Below are positions 8,727-18,406 of a stretch of DNA of 49,769 bases, one piece after another. Numbering within the stretch: the stretch's first letter is position 1; each line of letters begins with the position of its first letter. Made by a program: the position numbers and the translations under genes. Source of the stretch: Oscillospiraceae bacterium (GTDB taxonomy: Bacteria; Bacillota; Clostridia; Oscillospirales; Oscillospiraceae); assembly GCA_022795735.1 (NCBI GenBank), contig JAAWHG010000007.1:1-49769 (forward strand), written 5' to 3'. The notes under the pieces were generated by a model, which made no database searches, was not told where the DNA came from, and saw nothing but the letters and a program-made list of their open reading frames with translations.

Positions 8727-8801
8727 CTGTATGGGACATTCAGTTAATGATATCAATGGTCTGTGATGATCGCAAAAAAAGTAAAAAATTGGACCAAACG
8801 C

Positions 8802-8835
8802 AAAAAGAGGATTGCCATGCGGCAATCCTCTTTTT
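8802..8835. terminator. bidirectional terminator spoIID / secG
   Basis: A 15-bp perfect stem (8802-8816 with 8821-8835) and ATGC loop, with A5/T5 on its flanks, sits between the converging spoIID and secG genes and can terminate both. Confidence 0.92.
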
Positions 8836-8871
8836 ACGGAATAATCCTTCCTAAATGGCTGTTTATATGGC

Positions 8872-9099
8872 TTAGATCAGGCACAGCACAAAGGTCAGAA
8901 TAATAAATACGGCGGCAACCCACTTGGTAGCGCGGGCGATCTTGGCGTCCCAAGTGTGGCTCTTGGTCTTGTTCATGAACGATCCGGACGAACCCGCAAT
9001 CGCACCGGAGAGACCCTCGCTCTTACCTGACTGAAGCAGGACGATGAAAGTCAGCAAGATCGCGGAAATGACCTGAATGATGGTAATAGCAGTTTTCAT
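8872..9099 (-). CDS. secG: preprotein translocase subunit SecG
   Basis: 75 residues with two membrane helices (about 4-21 and 55-74) around the conserved loop LLQSGKSEGLSGAIAGSSG, the hallmark of SecG. It is an accessory subunit of the SecYEG channel that assists SecA-driven export. Length is usual for Firmicutes. It has its own promoter at 9156-9184 and a shared terminator downstream. Confidence 0.95.
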   Translation of the reverse strand: MKTAITIIQVISAILLTFIVLLQSGKSEGLSGAIAGSSGSFMNKTKSHTWDAKIARATKWVAAVFIILTFVLCLI

Positions 9100-9155
9100 A
9101 GCTTCCTCCGTTTTTCAAAATGCGCAAAGGGCATTCATGGTATACAGCAAAAAAG

Positions 9156-9184
9156 ATTATACCATGTCCCGCCAGGAAAAGCAA
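9156..9184 (-). promoter_or_regulatory. probable promoter of secG
   Basis: On the minus strand TTGCTT, a 17-nt spacer and TATAAT (ATTATA at 9156-9161) lie 57 nt upstream of secG. Confidence 0.65.
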
Positions 9185-9193
9185 TAAAAAATA

Positions 9194-10756
9194 TTAGATC
9201 ATACTCTCTTCCCAACAACTGGGGGCGGTGATGTCCATCAGTTTGACCAGGGTGGGAGCCACGTTGGCCAGGCCATAGCTGCCATCTCTGATTTCGTGTT
9301 TCTCATCGGGGTCCCAGATGATAAAGGGAACCGGATTGAGGGAGTGGGCGGTGCGGACCGTCGTCTTGCCCTTTTTGGTTTCAGTCATCTGGTCTGCGTT
9401 GCCGTGGTCAGCGGTGACGCAGACAATATAGCCATATTGCTGTGCGGCTTCGATAATCCGGCCCAAGCCGGCGTCGACAAATTCCATGGCCTTGATGGCT
9501 GCTTCCAGAGAGCCGGTGTGACCCACCATGTCGCCATTGGGGAAGTTGCAGCGAAGAAAATCATACTTGCCGGAGGCCATGGCCTCTACCAGATGGTCGG
9601 TAATTTCCACCGATTTCATAGCCGGGGCCTGATCGAAGGGGATGACGTCGGAAGGAATCTCCACGTAGGTTTCAAGGCTTTCATCCACCTTGCCGGAACG
9701 GTTGCCGTTCCAGAAATAGGTAACGTGGCCATACTTCTGGGTTTCAGAGAGCGCGTACTCCCGGATACCCTTGGCGCAGAGGGTTTCAGTTAGGGTGTTG
9801 CGAATCACAGGCGGATCGACAAGGTAACTGGAAGGGATTTTTAAATCGCCGTCGTACTCCAGCATACCGGCGAATGCTACGCCGGTATAGTCGCCCCGGT
9901 CAAAGTGGGTAAAGTCTTTCCGGTCGAACGCCAAGGAAATTTCCTGCGCCCGGTCGCCTCGGAAATTGTAGAGGATGACGCTGTCTCCATTTTCGATCTT
10001 TCCGGCGGGCTTCCCATCCCGGGCGATGACAAAAGGAGGAAGATCCTGGTCAATACAGCCAGTCTCCTCACGATAGGTTTCAATGGCAGTCTTGGCGTCG
10101 GCGAACTGTCGGCCCTCGCCTTGGACATGGGTTTTCCAGCCCAGCTCCACCATCGGCCAGTTGGCCTCATACCGGTCCATCGTAATGGTCATGCGGCCGC
10201 CGCCGGAGGCGATACGGTAGTCAAAGCCGCCGCCCGACAGGGAGGAAAGCAGCTCTTCCAGCTGCGCTACATATTCCAGCGCCGAGGTGGCCGGCACGTC
10301 GCGCCCGTCTAAGAGAATGTGGCAGCAAACGCTGTAGACCCCCTCCTTTTTTGCCTGGCGAAGCAGGGCAAACAGGTGGGAGATGTTGGAATGGACATTG
10401 CCGTCGGACAGCAGCCCCAGGAAGTGAAGGGTCTTGCCGTTTTTTGCGTTTTCGGTGAGGCGGCGCCAGGTATTGGATTGGAACAGCGCGCCGCTCTCTA
10501 TGCTCTCTGTGACCAGTTTTGCGCCCTGCGCGTAGACCTGACCGCAGCCAAGGGCGTTGTGACCCACTTCAGAGTTGCCCATATCGTCGTCGCTGGGCAG
10601 GCCGACAGCGGTGCCATGCGCCTTGAGCCAAGTGTAGGGGCAGGTGGCGAATAGATGGTCAAGGTTGGGGGTCTTCGCGATTTTCACCGCGTCGCCGGGA
10701 CCGCCGTCACCGCGGCCCACGCCGTCCATAATCACGCATACGACTGGTTTTTTCAT
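9194..10756 (-). CDS. gpmI: 2,3-bisphosphoglycerate-independent phosphoglycerate mutase
   Basis: 520 residues of the alkaline-phosphatase superfamily, interconverting 3- and 2-phosphoglycerate in glycolysis with two Mn ions. Visible motifs are VIMDGVGRGDGG (first metal Asp), DDDMGNSEVGHNALG (phosphorylated Ser), LLDGRDVPATSALEY, NFRGDRAQE and the C-terminal metal site VTADHGNADQM. ATG 10756 has GGAGG 8 nt upstream and is preferred over ATG 10771. It lies 56 nt after recG with its own promoter (10787-10815), so transcription from both recG and that promoter is likely. Confidence 0.95.
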   Translation of the reverse strand: MKKPVVCVIMDGVGRGDGGPGDAVKIAKTPNLDHLFATCPYTWLKAHGTAVGLPSDDDMGNSEVGHNALGCGQVYAQGAKLVTESIESGALFQSNTWRRLTENAKNGKTLHFLGLLSDGNVHSNISHLFALLRQAKKEGVYSVCCHILLDGRDVPATSALEYVAQLEELLSSLSGGGFDYRIASGGGRMTITMDRYEANWPMVELGWKTHVQGEGRQFADAKTAIETYREETGCIDQDLPPFVIARDGKPAGKIENGDSVILYNFRGDRAQEISLAFDRKDFTHFDRGDYTGVAFAGMLEYDGDLKIPSSYLVDPPVIRNTLTETLCAKGIREYALSETQKYGHVTYFWNGNRSGKVDESLETYVEIPSDVIPFDQAPAMKSVEITDHLVEAMASGKYDFLRCNFPNGDMVGHTGSLEAAIKAMEFVDAGLGRIIEAAQQYGYIVCVTADHGNADQMTETKKGKTTVRTAHSLNPVPFIIWDPDEKHEIRDGSYGLANVAPTLVKLMDITAPSCWEESMI

Positions 10757-10786
10757 CTGGGATTCCTCCAAATTTCATTTTGCTCT

Positions 10787-10811
10787 ATTCTACAATATTC
10801 CCGCAAAAATT

Positions 10812-10815
<4 letters not shown>
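10787..10815 (-). promoter_or_regulatory. promoter of gpmI overlapping the recG stop
   Basis: On the minus strand TTGAAA (10815-10810), 17 nt and TAGAAT (10792-10787). The -35 box overlaps the recG stop codon. Confidence 0.65.
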
Positions 10816-12851
<2,036 letters not shown>

Positions 12852-12884
12852 GGTCTTTTACCCTCTCCATTACACGCAAAGCAA

Positions 12885-12912
12885 AGGCGCAAAGGGACTA
12901 CCCTTTACGCCT
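12885..12912 (-). terminator. rpsT terminator
   Basis: On the minus strand AGGCGTAAAGGG, TAGT loop, CCCTTTGCGCCT (12 bp with one G-U pair), followed by TTGCTTTG. It sits 18 nt after the rpsT stop and just ahead of recG, so recG may be read partly by read-through. Confidence 0.7.
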
Positions 12913-12929
12913 GTTACTTACTTCTGTTG

Positions 12930-13196
12930 TTACGACGCGACCGTGTTCATCTTACGGGCGATGCTGCTCTTTTTGCGCGCGGCGGTATTCTTGTGCAGAA
13001 TCCCCTTCTTGACGGCCTTGTCCAAGGACTTAACGGCAGCCTTGTAGGCACTGCCGGTCTGCTCCTTGTCGCCGGCGGCAGCGGCGGCGTCAAACTTCTT
13101 CAGCGTAGTCTTCAGCGCGGACCGGGCAGCTTTGTTCTGCTCCGCCGCAGCTTGGGACAGGAGAACTCTCTTTTTCGCAGATTTAATGTTAGGCAT
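12930..13196 (-). CDS. rpsT: 30S ribosomal protein S20
   Basis: 88 residues, Lys/Ala-rich and all helical, starting MPNIKSAKKRVLLSQ, the S20 signature; it binds 16S rRNA early in small-subunit assembly. GGAGG lies 6-8 nt upstream. It is under the promoter at 13241-13269 and ends in its own hairpin. In many Clostridia rpsT is followed by gpr; here recG follows instead. Confidence 0.95.
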   Translation of the reverse strand: MPNIKSAKKRVLLSQAAAEQNKAARSALKTTLKKFDAAAAAGDKEQTGSAYKAAVKSLDKAVKKGILHKNTAARKKSSIARKMNTVAS

Positions 13197-13240
13197 GTTT
13201 TACACCTCCTCCACCAGCGTTCTAAACCATGTGGTATTGT

Positions 13241-13269
13241 ATTATACTAGTTCTTTGGCAGAAAATCAA
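13241..13269 (-). promoter_or_regulatory. rpsT promoter
   Basis: On the minus strand TTGATT (13269-13264), 17 nt and TATAAT (13246-13241), 45 nt upstream of rpsT. Confidence 0.8.
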
Positions 13270-13375
13270 TAGGAAATTTCTCTTTTCCGAAAAGATATTT
13301 GATTATCTATGGAGCGCGTAAAGTTAAATTGCGCTGTATCCTACAGTCTGAACGCTTTACGGCAGGATTTCCCTC

Positions 13376-13404
13376 TTTACATTATAGAACATAAGTTCTA
13401 TAAT
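13376..13404 (+). promoter_or_regulatory. SOS promoter: sigma-A promoter with LexA box in the spacer
   Basis: TTTACA (13376-13381), a spacer of exactly 17 nt and TATAAT (13399-13404). The spacer holds GAACATAAGTTC (13387-13398), which fits the Gram-positive LexA/DinR half-site rule GAAC-N4-GTTC. The dyad extends to a 24-bp palindrome (13381-13404) broken only at the centre. LexA bound here would block polymerase directly, so the downstream polymerase should be damage-inducible. Confidence 0.85.
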
Positions 13405-13440
13405 AACGGGTATAAATTAAACCTCTGGAGGTGGTCTCAG

Positions 13441-14868
13441 ATGGGACAGCCAATGTACCTGGTCATTGACCAGAAATCGTTTTATGCCAGTGTGGAATGT
13501 GTGGAGCGGGGGCTCGACCCGATGACGGCCAATCTCGTCGTTGCCGACCCGGACCGGACCGACAAGACGGTCTGTCTGGCCGTTACGCCTGCCATGAAGG
13601 CCAAGGGGGTGAAGGGGCGGTGCCGGGTGTTTGAGATTCCGAAGAATATCAATTATATGATAGCCCCGCCCAGGATGCGGCTGTATATCGACTATGCCGT
13701 CAGAATCTATCGGATTTACCTCCAATACCTGGCCCCGTGTGACATTCACGTCTATTCGGTGGACGAGGCTTTTTTGGACGTGACCCGCTATCTGTCCTAC
13801 TACCGTAAAACGGCGCGGGAGCTGGGACAGGAGATTATGTCGGCGATTTTGGAGCAGACTGGTATCCGCGCAGCGTGTGGCATTGGAACAAACCTCTATT
13901 TGGCAAAGGTGGCTTTGGATATCACGGCCAAGCGCGCGCATGATTTTATCGGAGAACTGGACGAAGCGAGTTATTGCCGGACGTTGTGGGATCACCAGCC
14001 GCTGACCGATTTTTGGAGGATTGGTCCCGGGACGGTCCGGCGGCTGGCCAAATATGGCGTCAACACAATGGGGCGGATTGCCCAGATGGACGAGGAATTT
14101 CTCTACCAGCTGTTCGGCGTTGACGCTGAGCTGTTGATCGATCATGCGTGGGGGAGGGAGAGCGCCACGATGGAGGATATCAAACGGTACAGACCCTCTT
14201 CCAACTCCCTTTCCAGCGGTCAGGTTTTGCCGTGCAATTATGACTTCCAAGGCGGCGAGCTGATCGTCAAGGAGATGATGGACGCGCTGTGTCTGGACAT
14301 GGCAGACCGGGGCGTTGCGGCGGGGGCGGTGGGGCTGTACCTCAGCTACGATAAAAGGCAGGGGAAGCCGTCGTCCAAAGGGATGGCCAGACTTCCCAGA
14401 CCAGGCAACAGCGACGCAGAGCTGATTCCCGCCGTAGTGGCACTGTACCGCAGAATCGCGGAAAAGGGCGGCCAAATCCGGCGGGTCAACTTGACGGTTC
14501 AGGACCTTGTGCCGGAAGAGGCTGCCCTTTATGAACAGTACAGCCTGTTCGAGGACCCGGAAGGGAACGAGAAGCGGGCGCGCCGGCGGGCCCTGCAAAG
14601 GGCGGTGCTTTCCGTCCGGCATAAGTACGGGAAAAACGCGGTGCTGAAAGGGATGAATCTGTTGGAAGGGGCCACGATGCGGGAGCGGAACGGACAGATT
14701 GGAGGGCATAAGAGTGGAGAGACCGAAAATGCCGCGGGAGAACCGGGCCAAGCAGTTCATGCCGTTCGCGGCGCTGCGGGGGCTGGCGGAGGCGCTGCGG
14801 GAAGCGGAGCGGGAAACGGTCCCGCGGGCGGAATTGTGCGAAGAGGAAGCGGAGGCGCTGAACTGTAA
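13441..14868 (+). CDS. Y-family DNA polymerase (UvrX/YqjW/UmuC-like)
   Basis: 475 residues. Catalytic palm motifs are VIDQKSFYASVECVERG (first Asp, steric-gate aromatic) and YSVDEAFLDVTRYL (Asp-Glu pair). The helix-hairpin region is DFWRIGPGTVRRLAKYGV, then a little-finger domain. The C-terminus ends in the usual LKGMNLLEGATMRERNGQIGGH. ATG 13441 has GGAGGTG at 7 nt; an in-frame ATG at 13309 lies upstream of the promoter and is rejected. It performs translesion synthesis in the SOS response, supported by the LexA box. The frame continues about 50 residues past the usual GGHKS end as a Gly/Ala-rich tail that overlaps the next gene. Confidence 0.9.
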   Translation: MGQPMYLVIDQKSFYASVECVERGLDPMTANLVVADPDRTDKTVCLAVTPAMKAKGVKGRCRVFEIPKNINYMIAPPRMRLYIDYAVRIYRIYLQYLAPCDIHVYSVDEAFLDVTRYLSYYRKTARELGQEIMSAILEQTGIRAACGIGTNLYLAKVALDITAKRAHDFIGELDEASYCRTLWDHQPLTDFWRIGPGTVRRLAKYGVNTMGRIAQMDEEFLYQLFGVDAELLIDHAWGRESATMEDIKRYRPSSNSLSSGQVLPCNYDFQGGELIVKEMMDALCLDMADRGVAAGAVGLYLSYDKRQGKPSSKGMARLPRPGNSDAELIPAVVALYRRIAEKGGQIRRVNLTVQDLVPEEAALYEQYSLFEDPEGNEKRARRRALQRAVLSVRHKYGKNAVLKGMNLLEGATMRERNGQIGGHKSGETENAAGEPGQAVHAVRGAAGAGGGAAGSGAGNGPAGGIVRRGSGGAEL

Positions 14869-15052
14869 ACTGCTTAGGCTCCAACGGGGACAGACGGTTT
14901 CGGTTGTCTGGCATCGGGAGGGGGCGTATGCGGCGGTCAGCGGAGCGGTTTCCCGTTTGGATATGGAGCGGCGGGTGATGGAGGTCGCCGGGGAAAGGAT
15001 TTGCTTTGACGAGCTGCGGGAAGTGGAAATTTGCGAAGCGCCACAAGGCTAG
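14714..15052 (+). CDS. YolD-like protein
   Basis: 112 residues with the YolD-like core RENRAKQFMPFAALRGLAEALRE followed by a beta-rich domain (VSVVWHREGAYAAVSGAVSRLD, ICFDELREVEIC). YolD-family genes are regularly paired with UvrX/YqjW-type Y-family polymerases, and the family was proposed by others to assist polymerase V-like activity. GTG 14714 has GGAGGG 7 nt upstream; TTG 14699 and ATG 14729 are alternatives. The first 155 nt lie inside the polymerase frame. Function is inferred from pairing. Confidence 0.75.
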   Translation: MERPKMPRENRAKQFMPFAALRGLAEALREAERETVPRAELCEEEAEALNCKLLRLQRGQTVSVVWHREGAYAAVSGAVSRLDMERRVMEVAGERICFDELREVEICEAPQG

Positions 15053-15093
15053 AACGGCGGCGCATGATTTTTTTTCAAAATGAGTGTCCGGTT

Positions 15094-15122
15094 TTGACCC
15101 CTTTTTCCGTTATATATATATA
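15094..15122 (+). promoter_or_regulatory. promoter of the sigma-factor operon
   Basis: TTGACC (15094-15099), 17 nt, TATATA (15117-15122). The surrounding TGTCCGGTTTTGACC and CCGTTATATA blocks could instead be the -35 and -10 of a promoter read by the encoded sigma factor (autoregulation). That second reading is inference. Confidence 0.55.
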
Positions 15123-15184
15123 GGGAAATTATAGACAGGCGTTCTCTGCGGCGATGGAAGGAGGCGGTCAACATCCCGGGTTAT

Positions 15185-15676
15185 TTGCATACGGACGAGG
15201 GCGAGGCCGACCGTGCTAAATTTGAACAGCTCTACCTCCGCTACCGGGGGATGATGCTGTATGTGGCTATGGGCGTATTACACGATGGGCCGGACGCGGA
15301 GGATGCCGTGCATCAGGCGTTTTTGTCCGTGCTGGAAAATTTGGAGAAGCTTCCAGAGGTCGAGAGCCCGAAAACACAGGCATATGTTGTAACCGTCACC
15401 GAACGGAAGGCGATCGACATGCTTCGCGAGGAGAAAAATTATGTCGAAATCGAGGTGGAAGCGCTCGGAAGAGAGTTTCAGGCCCCCGGCGCAAGCGGGT
15501 TGGAGGACGCGATGGAGCGGCTGCCGGCGCGGTATCGGGAGGTTATGCTGCTGCGGTATCAGCAGGGCTACGACACGAAGGAGATGGCGCAGATGATGGG
15601 CATCAAACGGGAAAGCGTGGAAAAGCTGCTGTGGCGGGCAAAGTCCAGGCTGAAGCAGATTATGGAGGAGGGATAG
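15185..15676 (+). CDS. sigma-70 family RNA polymerase sigma factor
   Basis: About 163 residues, ECF-like size. Region 2 runs about 10-75 (YLRYRGMMLYVAMGVLHDG, DAEDAVHQAFLSVLENLEK, then AYVVTVTERKAIDMLRE); region 4 is about 112-160 (LPARYREVMLLRYQQGYDTK, MAQMMGIKRESVEKLLWRAK). No region 3 and no anti-sigma gene of the usual membrane type. The start is unusual: no ATG or GTG is in frame, TTG 15185 lies about 20 nt after AGGAGG, while ATC 15173 lies at the ideal 8 nt. It leads an operon of five uncharacterised genes (15679-20456) ending at the hairpin 20472-20521, and probably drives or answers that module. Confidence 0.85.
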   Translation: MHTDEGEADRAKFEQLYLRYRGMMLYVAMGVLHDGPDAEDAVHQAFLSVLENLEKLPEVESPKTQAYVVTVTERKAIDMLREEKNYVEIEVEALGREFQAPGASGLEDAMERLPARYREVMLLRYQQGYDTKEMAQMMGIKRESVEKLLWRAKSRLKQIMEEG

Positions 15677-15678
15677 TA

Positions 15679-16455
15679 ATGGATGTCAAATTGAACGCCA
15701 ATTCCGGCATACGGCCGGCGTATTACGGCAAACAGCCGTGCGCGCGAAAGGCGAAGGCGTCTTCGGTCTCTGCCGGACAGAAAAAGGACAGTGTGGAAAT
15801 CTCGCCGGAGGGCCGCGAGTTACATTCCCGCGCCCGGCTGCTGAAGGAGATGGAGGAGCGCTATGGCGTGCGAGGGGCTGGTCTTGCCATGGACCGGTCC
15901 GGAGGCGAAACCGCCTGCTTCGCCTCCTTCCTGGACGAATTTGACAGGCTTTTGGCTTCGGGAGACGCCGCGCATCTGGCGGTGATGGATATGCAGGCGA
16001 ACCAGAATGTCCGAAATCAGTTGGAGCGGTCGGTTCAGACGCTGCTTACCCAGGCCGGCGTTGAGGTTCCGGAGGACGTTTCCTTCCGGCTGACGGTTGC
16101 GCCCGGCGACTTCTATATGAAAGCGGACGGTCTGGACGACCCGGAACTGGCCAAAAGGATTGAAGAGGCGGTCAACAAGGGAGACAACGGGAAAAAGCTC
16201 TATAACCACATTCAGTACTGCAACCCCGCCCGTTTTGGCTATGAGGAGCCGGCGCGTTATACCGGCGGGCAGGCTTTGGGGTTGCGTTATCAGGGGGGAC
16301 GCCTGGCCGACCTTGATACGAAGTTTGGGTTCGGGCCGGGACAGACCGGTTGGCAGGACCAGCTTAGGGAGCGGCCCGAGGAGGTTGGCCTGCGGTATAT
16401 GGAACAGGCGGAGAAGACTGCGCTCGGGTTGGAAATGGAGCGAAACGACCGATAA
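15679..16455 (+). CDS. uncharacterised protein with FlgM-like N-terminal motif
   Basis: 258 residues, no signal peptide or membrane helix. The flexible N-terminus includes KKDSVEISPEGRELHSR (about 36-52), which resembles the DxVEIS segment of clostridial FlgM-type anti-sigma factors. The main domain (about 85-180) has DRLLASGDAAHLAVMDMQAN, VSFRLTVAPGDFYMKADGLD and a helix-rich end (EAVNKGDNGKKLYNHI) that I associate with DUF4885-like proteins, from memory and with moderate certainty. ATG 15679 follows GGAGGAGGGATAGTA, directly after the sigma gene (2 nt gap), so the two are coupled. Being next to a lone sigma factor, it is a candidate regulator or secreted partner. Confidence 0.6.
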   Translation: MDVKLNANSGIRPAYYGKQPCARKAKASSVSAGQKKDSVEISPEGRELHSRARLLKEMEERYGVRGAGLAMDRSGGETACFASFLDEFDRLLASGDAAHLAVMDMQANQNVRNQLERSVQTLLTQAGVEVPEDVSFRLTVAPGDFYMKADGLDDPELAKRIEEAVNKGDNGKKLYNHIQYCNPARFGYEEPARYTGGQALGLRYQGGRLADLDTKFGFGPGQTGWQDQLRERPEEVGLRYMEQAEKTALGLEMERNDR

Positions 16456-16476
16456 CATGGAAAGAAGTGGATTGCT

Positions 16477-17562
16477 TTGGATGGTATTCAGTCAAGTATA
16501 CAGCCGGTAAGTACACGACAGAGAAAGTATGTGCACACTGAGTTTGGAACGTTTGAGGACGTTTCACATGAAATTCAAAAGGTCGAGGGACCGGTGGATA
16601 CAAGCCATTTTAAGACGGTTCCCTGGTATGACCGTGACAGTTGGCAGAGGGAACTTCGCCCAGGCATGCTGGAGATGCAAGCAGCTAGTGGAGTAGGTTC
16701 AGTTGCTACATCTGCTGCTGCCGCACTGAAGGAAACGAAAGTAGTCATGGCAGAAGCCAGATCAGTGACTGGAAAATTCTATGATGGCACAATTTCGGAG
16801 GAAAAGTTTCAGTCAGAATATGAGCGTTTGTCAGAACGCTATGTAAATGCTTTTTGCAGCAGCGGCTATCCTGATAAGTTGGCGTGTCGCAGCACTCAGT
16901 GTCGGCTTGCGGCGCAAGAGATATTTTACGATGAGTTTCGCAAGATGGTGCTTGAAGAGGCGGTATCTCGTAATAATGCCGAAGGCAAGCAATATGCAAC
17001 AGGTGAAAAGGGAGTTAATCACACCGTCAAATACTACAATTCAGATTACTACTACAAAAGCGAAGCGGCCGTTGCCGCAATTACAAAAGGGGCCCTTGCG
17101 GTAGGAGAAGAATCCAGAGCATTGTGCAGTAAACGTGGTTACAATGATTATGAGTTTGAAGTTCCAGATTACAAATCGGATAGGTTCAATCTTTATGATA
17201 ATTTTAACAGCGCGTGGAGCAACAATTTTCTGGCGGACGACCAATTTATAACCGACTACGATGCGGTTCCACCTAAAAATTTCAAGTGGTTCTACGAGTC
17301 GGGCGGAAACAGCTCCGATACCGCGTTCACATGGGCCAGTTGTCGGGATGAAAATGGGGGAGAACACCTTGTGTCAAAGATGTTTAATTACAAGGACGCT
17401 GGAAAAGGGCTGTTTCGAGTCAGTGAGCTGCTGAAATTTAAGGAGGGAGGCCGTGAGCTGGTTTCCCAGGTCAATCGGTTTCTGAGTAGTCTACAGGTGT
17501 TCCAGAGGGGCTATTTTTCCCCGGATTATTCTGGGGCTGGACGGATAAATGTTTTTGCTTAG
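16477..17562 (+). CDS. uncharacterised protein, compositionally distinct
   Basis: 361 residues, soluble, not recognised. Tyr/Asn-rich central part (VKYYNSDYYYKSE, EFEVPDYKSDRFNLYDNFNS) and helical segments (EMQAASGVGSVATSAAAALK). The likely start is TTG 16477 after AGAAGTGG. The gene is visibly more AT-rich than its operon neighbours, with many AAT, TAT and GAA codons where they use GC-ending ones, which suggests later acquisition into the operon. It shares with the 18407 protein a style of mostly helical, cysteine-poor, non-exported protein. Confidence 0.6.
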   Translation: MDGIQSSIQPVSTRQRKYVHTEFGTFEDVSHEIQKVEGPVDTSHFKTVPWYDRDSWQRELRPGMLEMQAASGVGSVATSAAAALKETKVVMAEARSVTGKFYDGTISEEKFQSEYERLSERYVNAFCSSGYPDKLACRSTQCRLAAQEIFYDEFRKMVLEEAVSRNNAEGKQYATGEKGVNHTVKYYNSDYYYKSEAAVAAITKGALAVGEESRALCSKRGYNDYEFEVPDYKSDRFNLYDNFNSAWSNNFLADDQFITDYDAVPPKNFKWFYESGGNSSDTAFTWASCRDENGGEHLVSKMFNYKDAGKGLFRVSELLKFKEGGRELVSQVNRFLSSLQVFQRGYFSPDYSGAGRINVFA

Positions 17563-17582
17563 CTTATAAGGAGGCGCGGGTT

Positions 17583-18377
17583 ATGGATTTTTCGATGATA
17601 GGTTCAATTCGCAACTATACAAAAGCCTTGGATTTGCAAACCAAGTGGGATCAGAAAAAGAAGAGCGGCGACGTAACCGCCCATATGACGGAGCGTGACT
17701 GGATTCAGCAGCAGGTGGACGAGGACCGGGGAAAGGATAAGCTCCGAAGCATCAAAGCCAAGCTGGAAGCTGGAGGCAAGCTGACGGGGGAGGAGCGGAA
17801 ATACCTACAGTCCAAGGACCCGGAGGCCTACCAGGAGCTGGAAGACCAGGAACGGGAACAGAAAGAGTATGAGCGGGCGCTGAAAAGATGCAAGACCAAA
17901 GAGGATGTGCAGCGCTTGAAGGCGTCCAGGGTGGGGGCGGCGCTTACCAAACTGAAGGCAATCGAAAATAATCCCAATATACCGCTCGAAAAAAAGCTGA
18001 AAATTTTTATGGCAGAGAAGTGTAAGATGGATAAATTCGAGGAGAGTACGCAAAAATTCGTCAAACGCGGTGAGTATGAGCAGCTGCCCACCGAAAATGA
18101 GACTGCCAAGGCGGAAAAGGAGCAGCGTGAGGCGGCGGAGATCAAATTGACCACTGGAACGGAGAAATCCGCGAAGGACTGTGACGGGAAGCCAGAAGAG
18201 AAAGCGCCATCCGGCGGGGAAAGGGCTTCTGCGGCAGAACAGGCGGAAAAGCCGGATGTGAAACAGGAGTCGCCGGAAGCCCGCAAGGTCCGGCGGGCGA
18301 AGGCAAAGGCGGCTTACGCAGAACAGGTCGAGCCGCCGGGAGTGCCGGCGGCCCAGACGCTGGACATACGGAGTTAA
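17583..18377 (+). CDS. uncharacterised coiled-coil protein
   Basis: 264 residues, highly charged. It starts MDFSMIGSIRNYTKALDLQ; a long predicted coiled coil follows (DEDRGKDKLRSIKAKLEAGG, EERKYLQSKDPEAYQELEDQ, EREQKEYERALKRCKTKEDV). The segment KAIENNPNIPLEKKLKIFMA looks like a conserved helical unit. The C-terminal 80 residues are disordered and Glu/Lys/Pro/Ala-rich. ATG 17583 follows AAGGAGG. Similar N-termini and the IENNPNIP segment occur, as I recall, in lachnospiral proteins of unknown function. No signal peptide. Confidence 0.65.
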   Translation: MDFSMIGSIRNYTKALDLQTKWDQKKKSGDVTAHMTERDWIQQQVDEDRGKDKLRSIKAKLEAGGKLTGEERKYLQSKDPEAYQELEDQEREQKEYERALKRCKTKEDVQRLKASRVGAALTKLKAIENNPNIPLEKKLKIFMAEKCKMDKFEESTQKFVKRGEYEQLPTENETAKAEKEQREAAEIKLTTGTEKSAKDCDGKPEEKAPSGGERASAAEQAEKPDVKQESPEARKVRRAKAKAAYAEQVEPPGVPAAQTLDIRS

Positions 18378-18406
18378 ACGCGGAAAGCGGGATAGGAGGA
18401 AAAAGA

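Noticed and set aside
13417..14760. Long leftward open frame (447 codons) opposite the Y-family polymerase
   Set aside because: Arg/Pro/His-rich composition with no recognisable domain; it is the antisense of a well-supported gene with an RBS and promoter.
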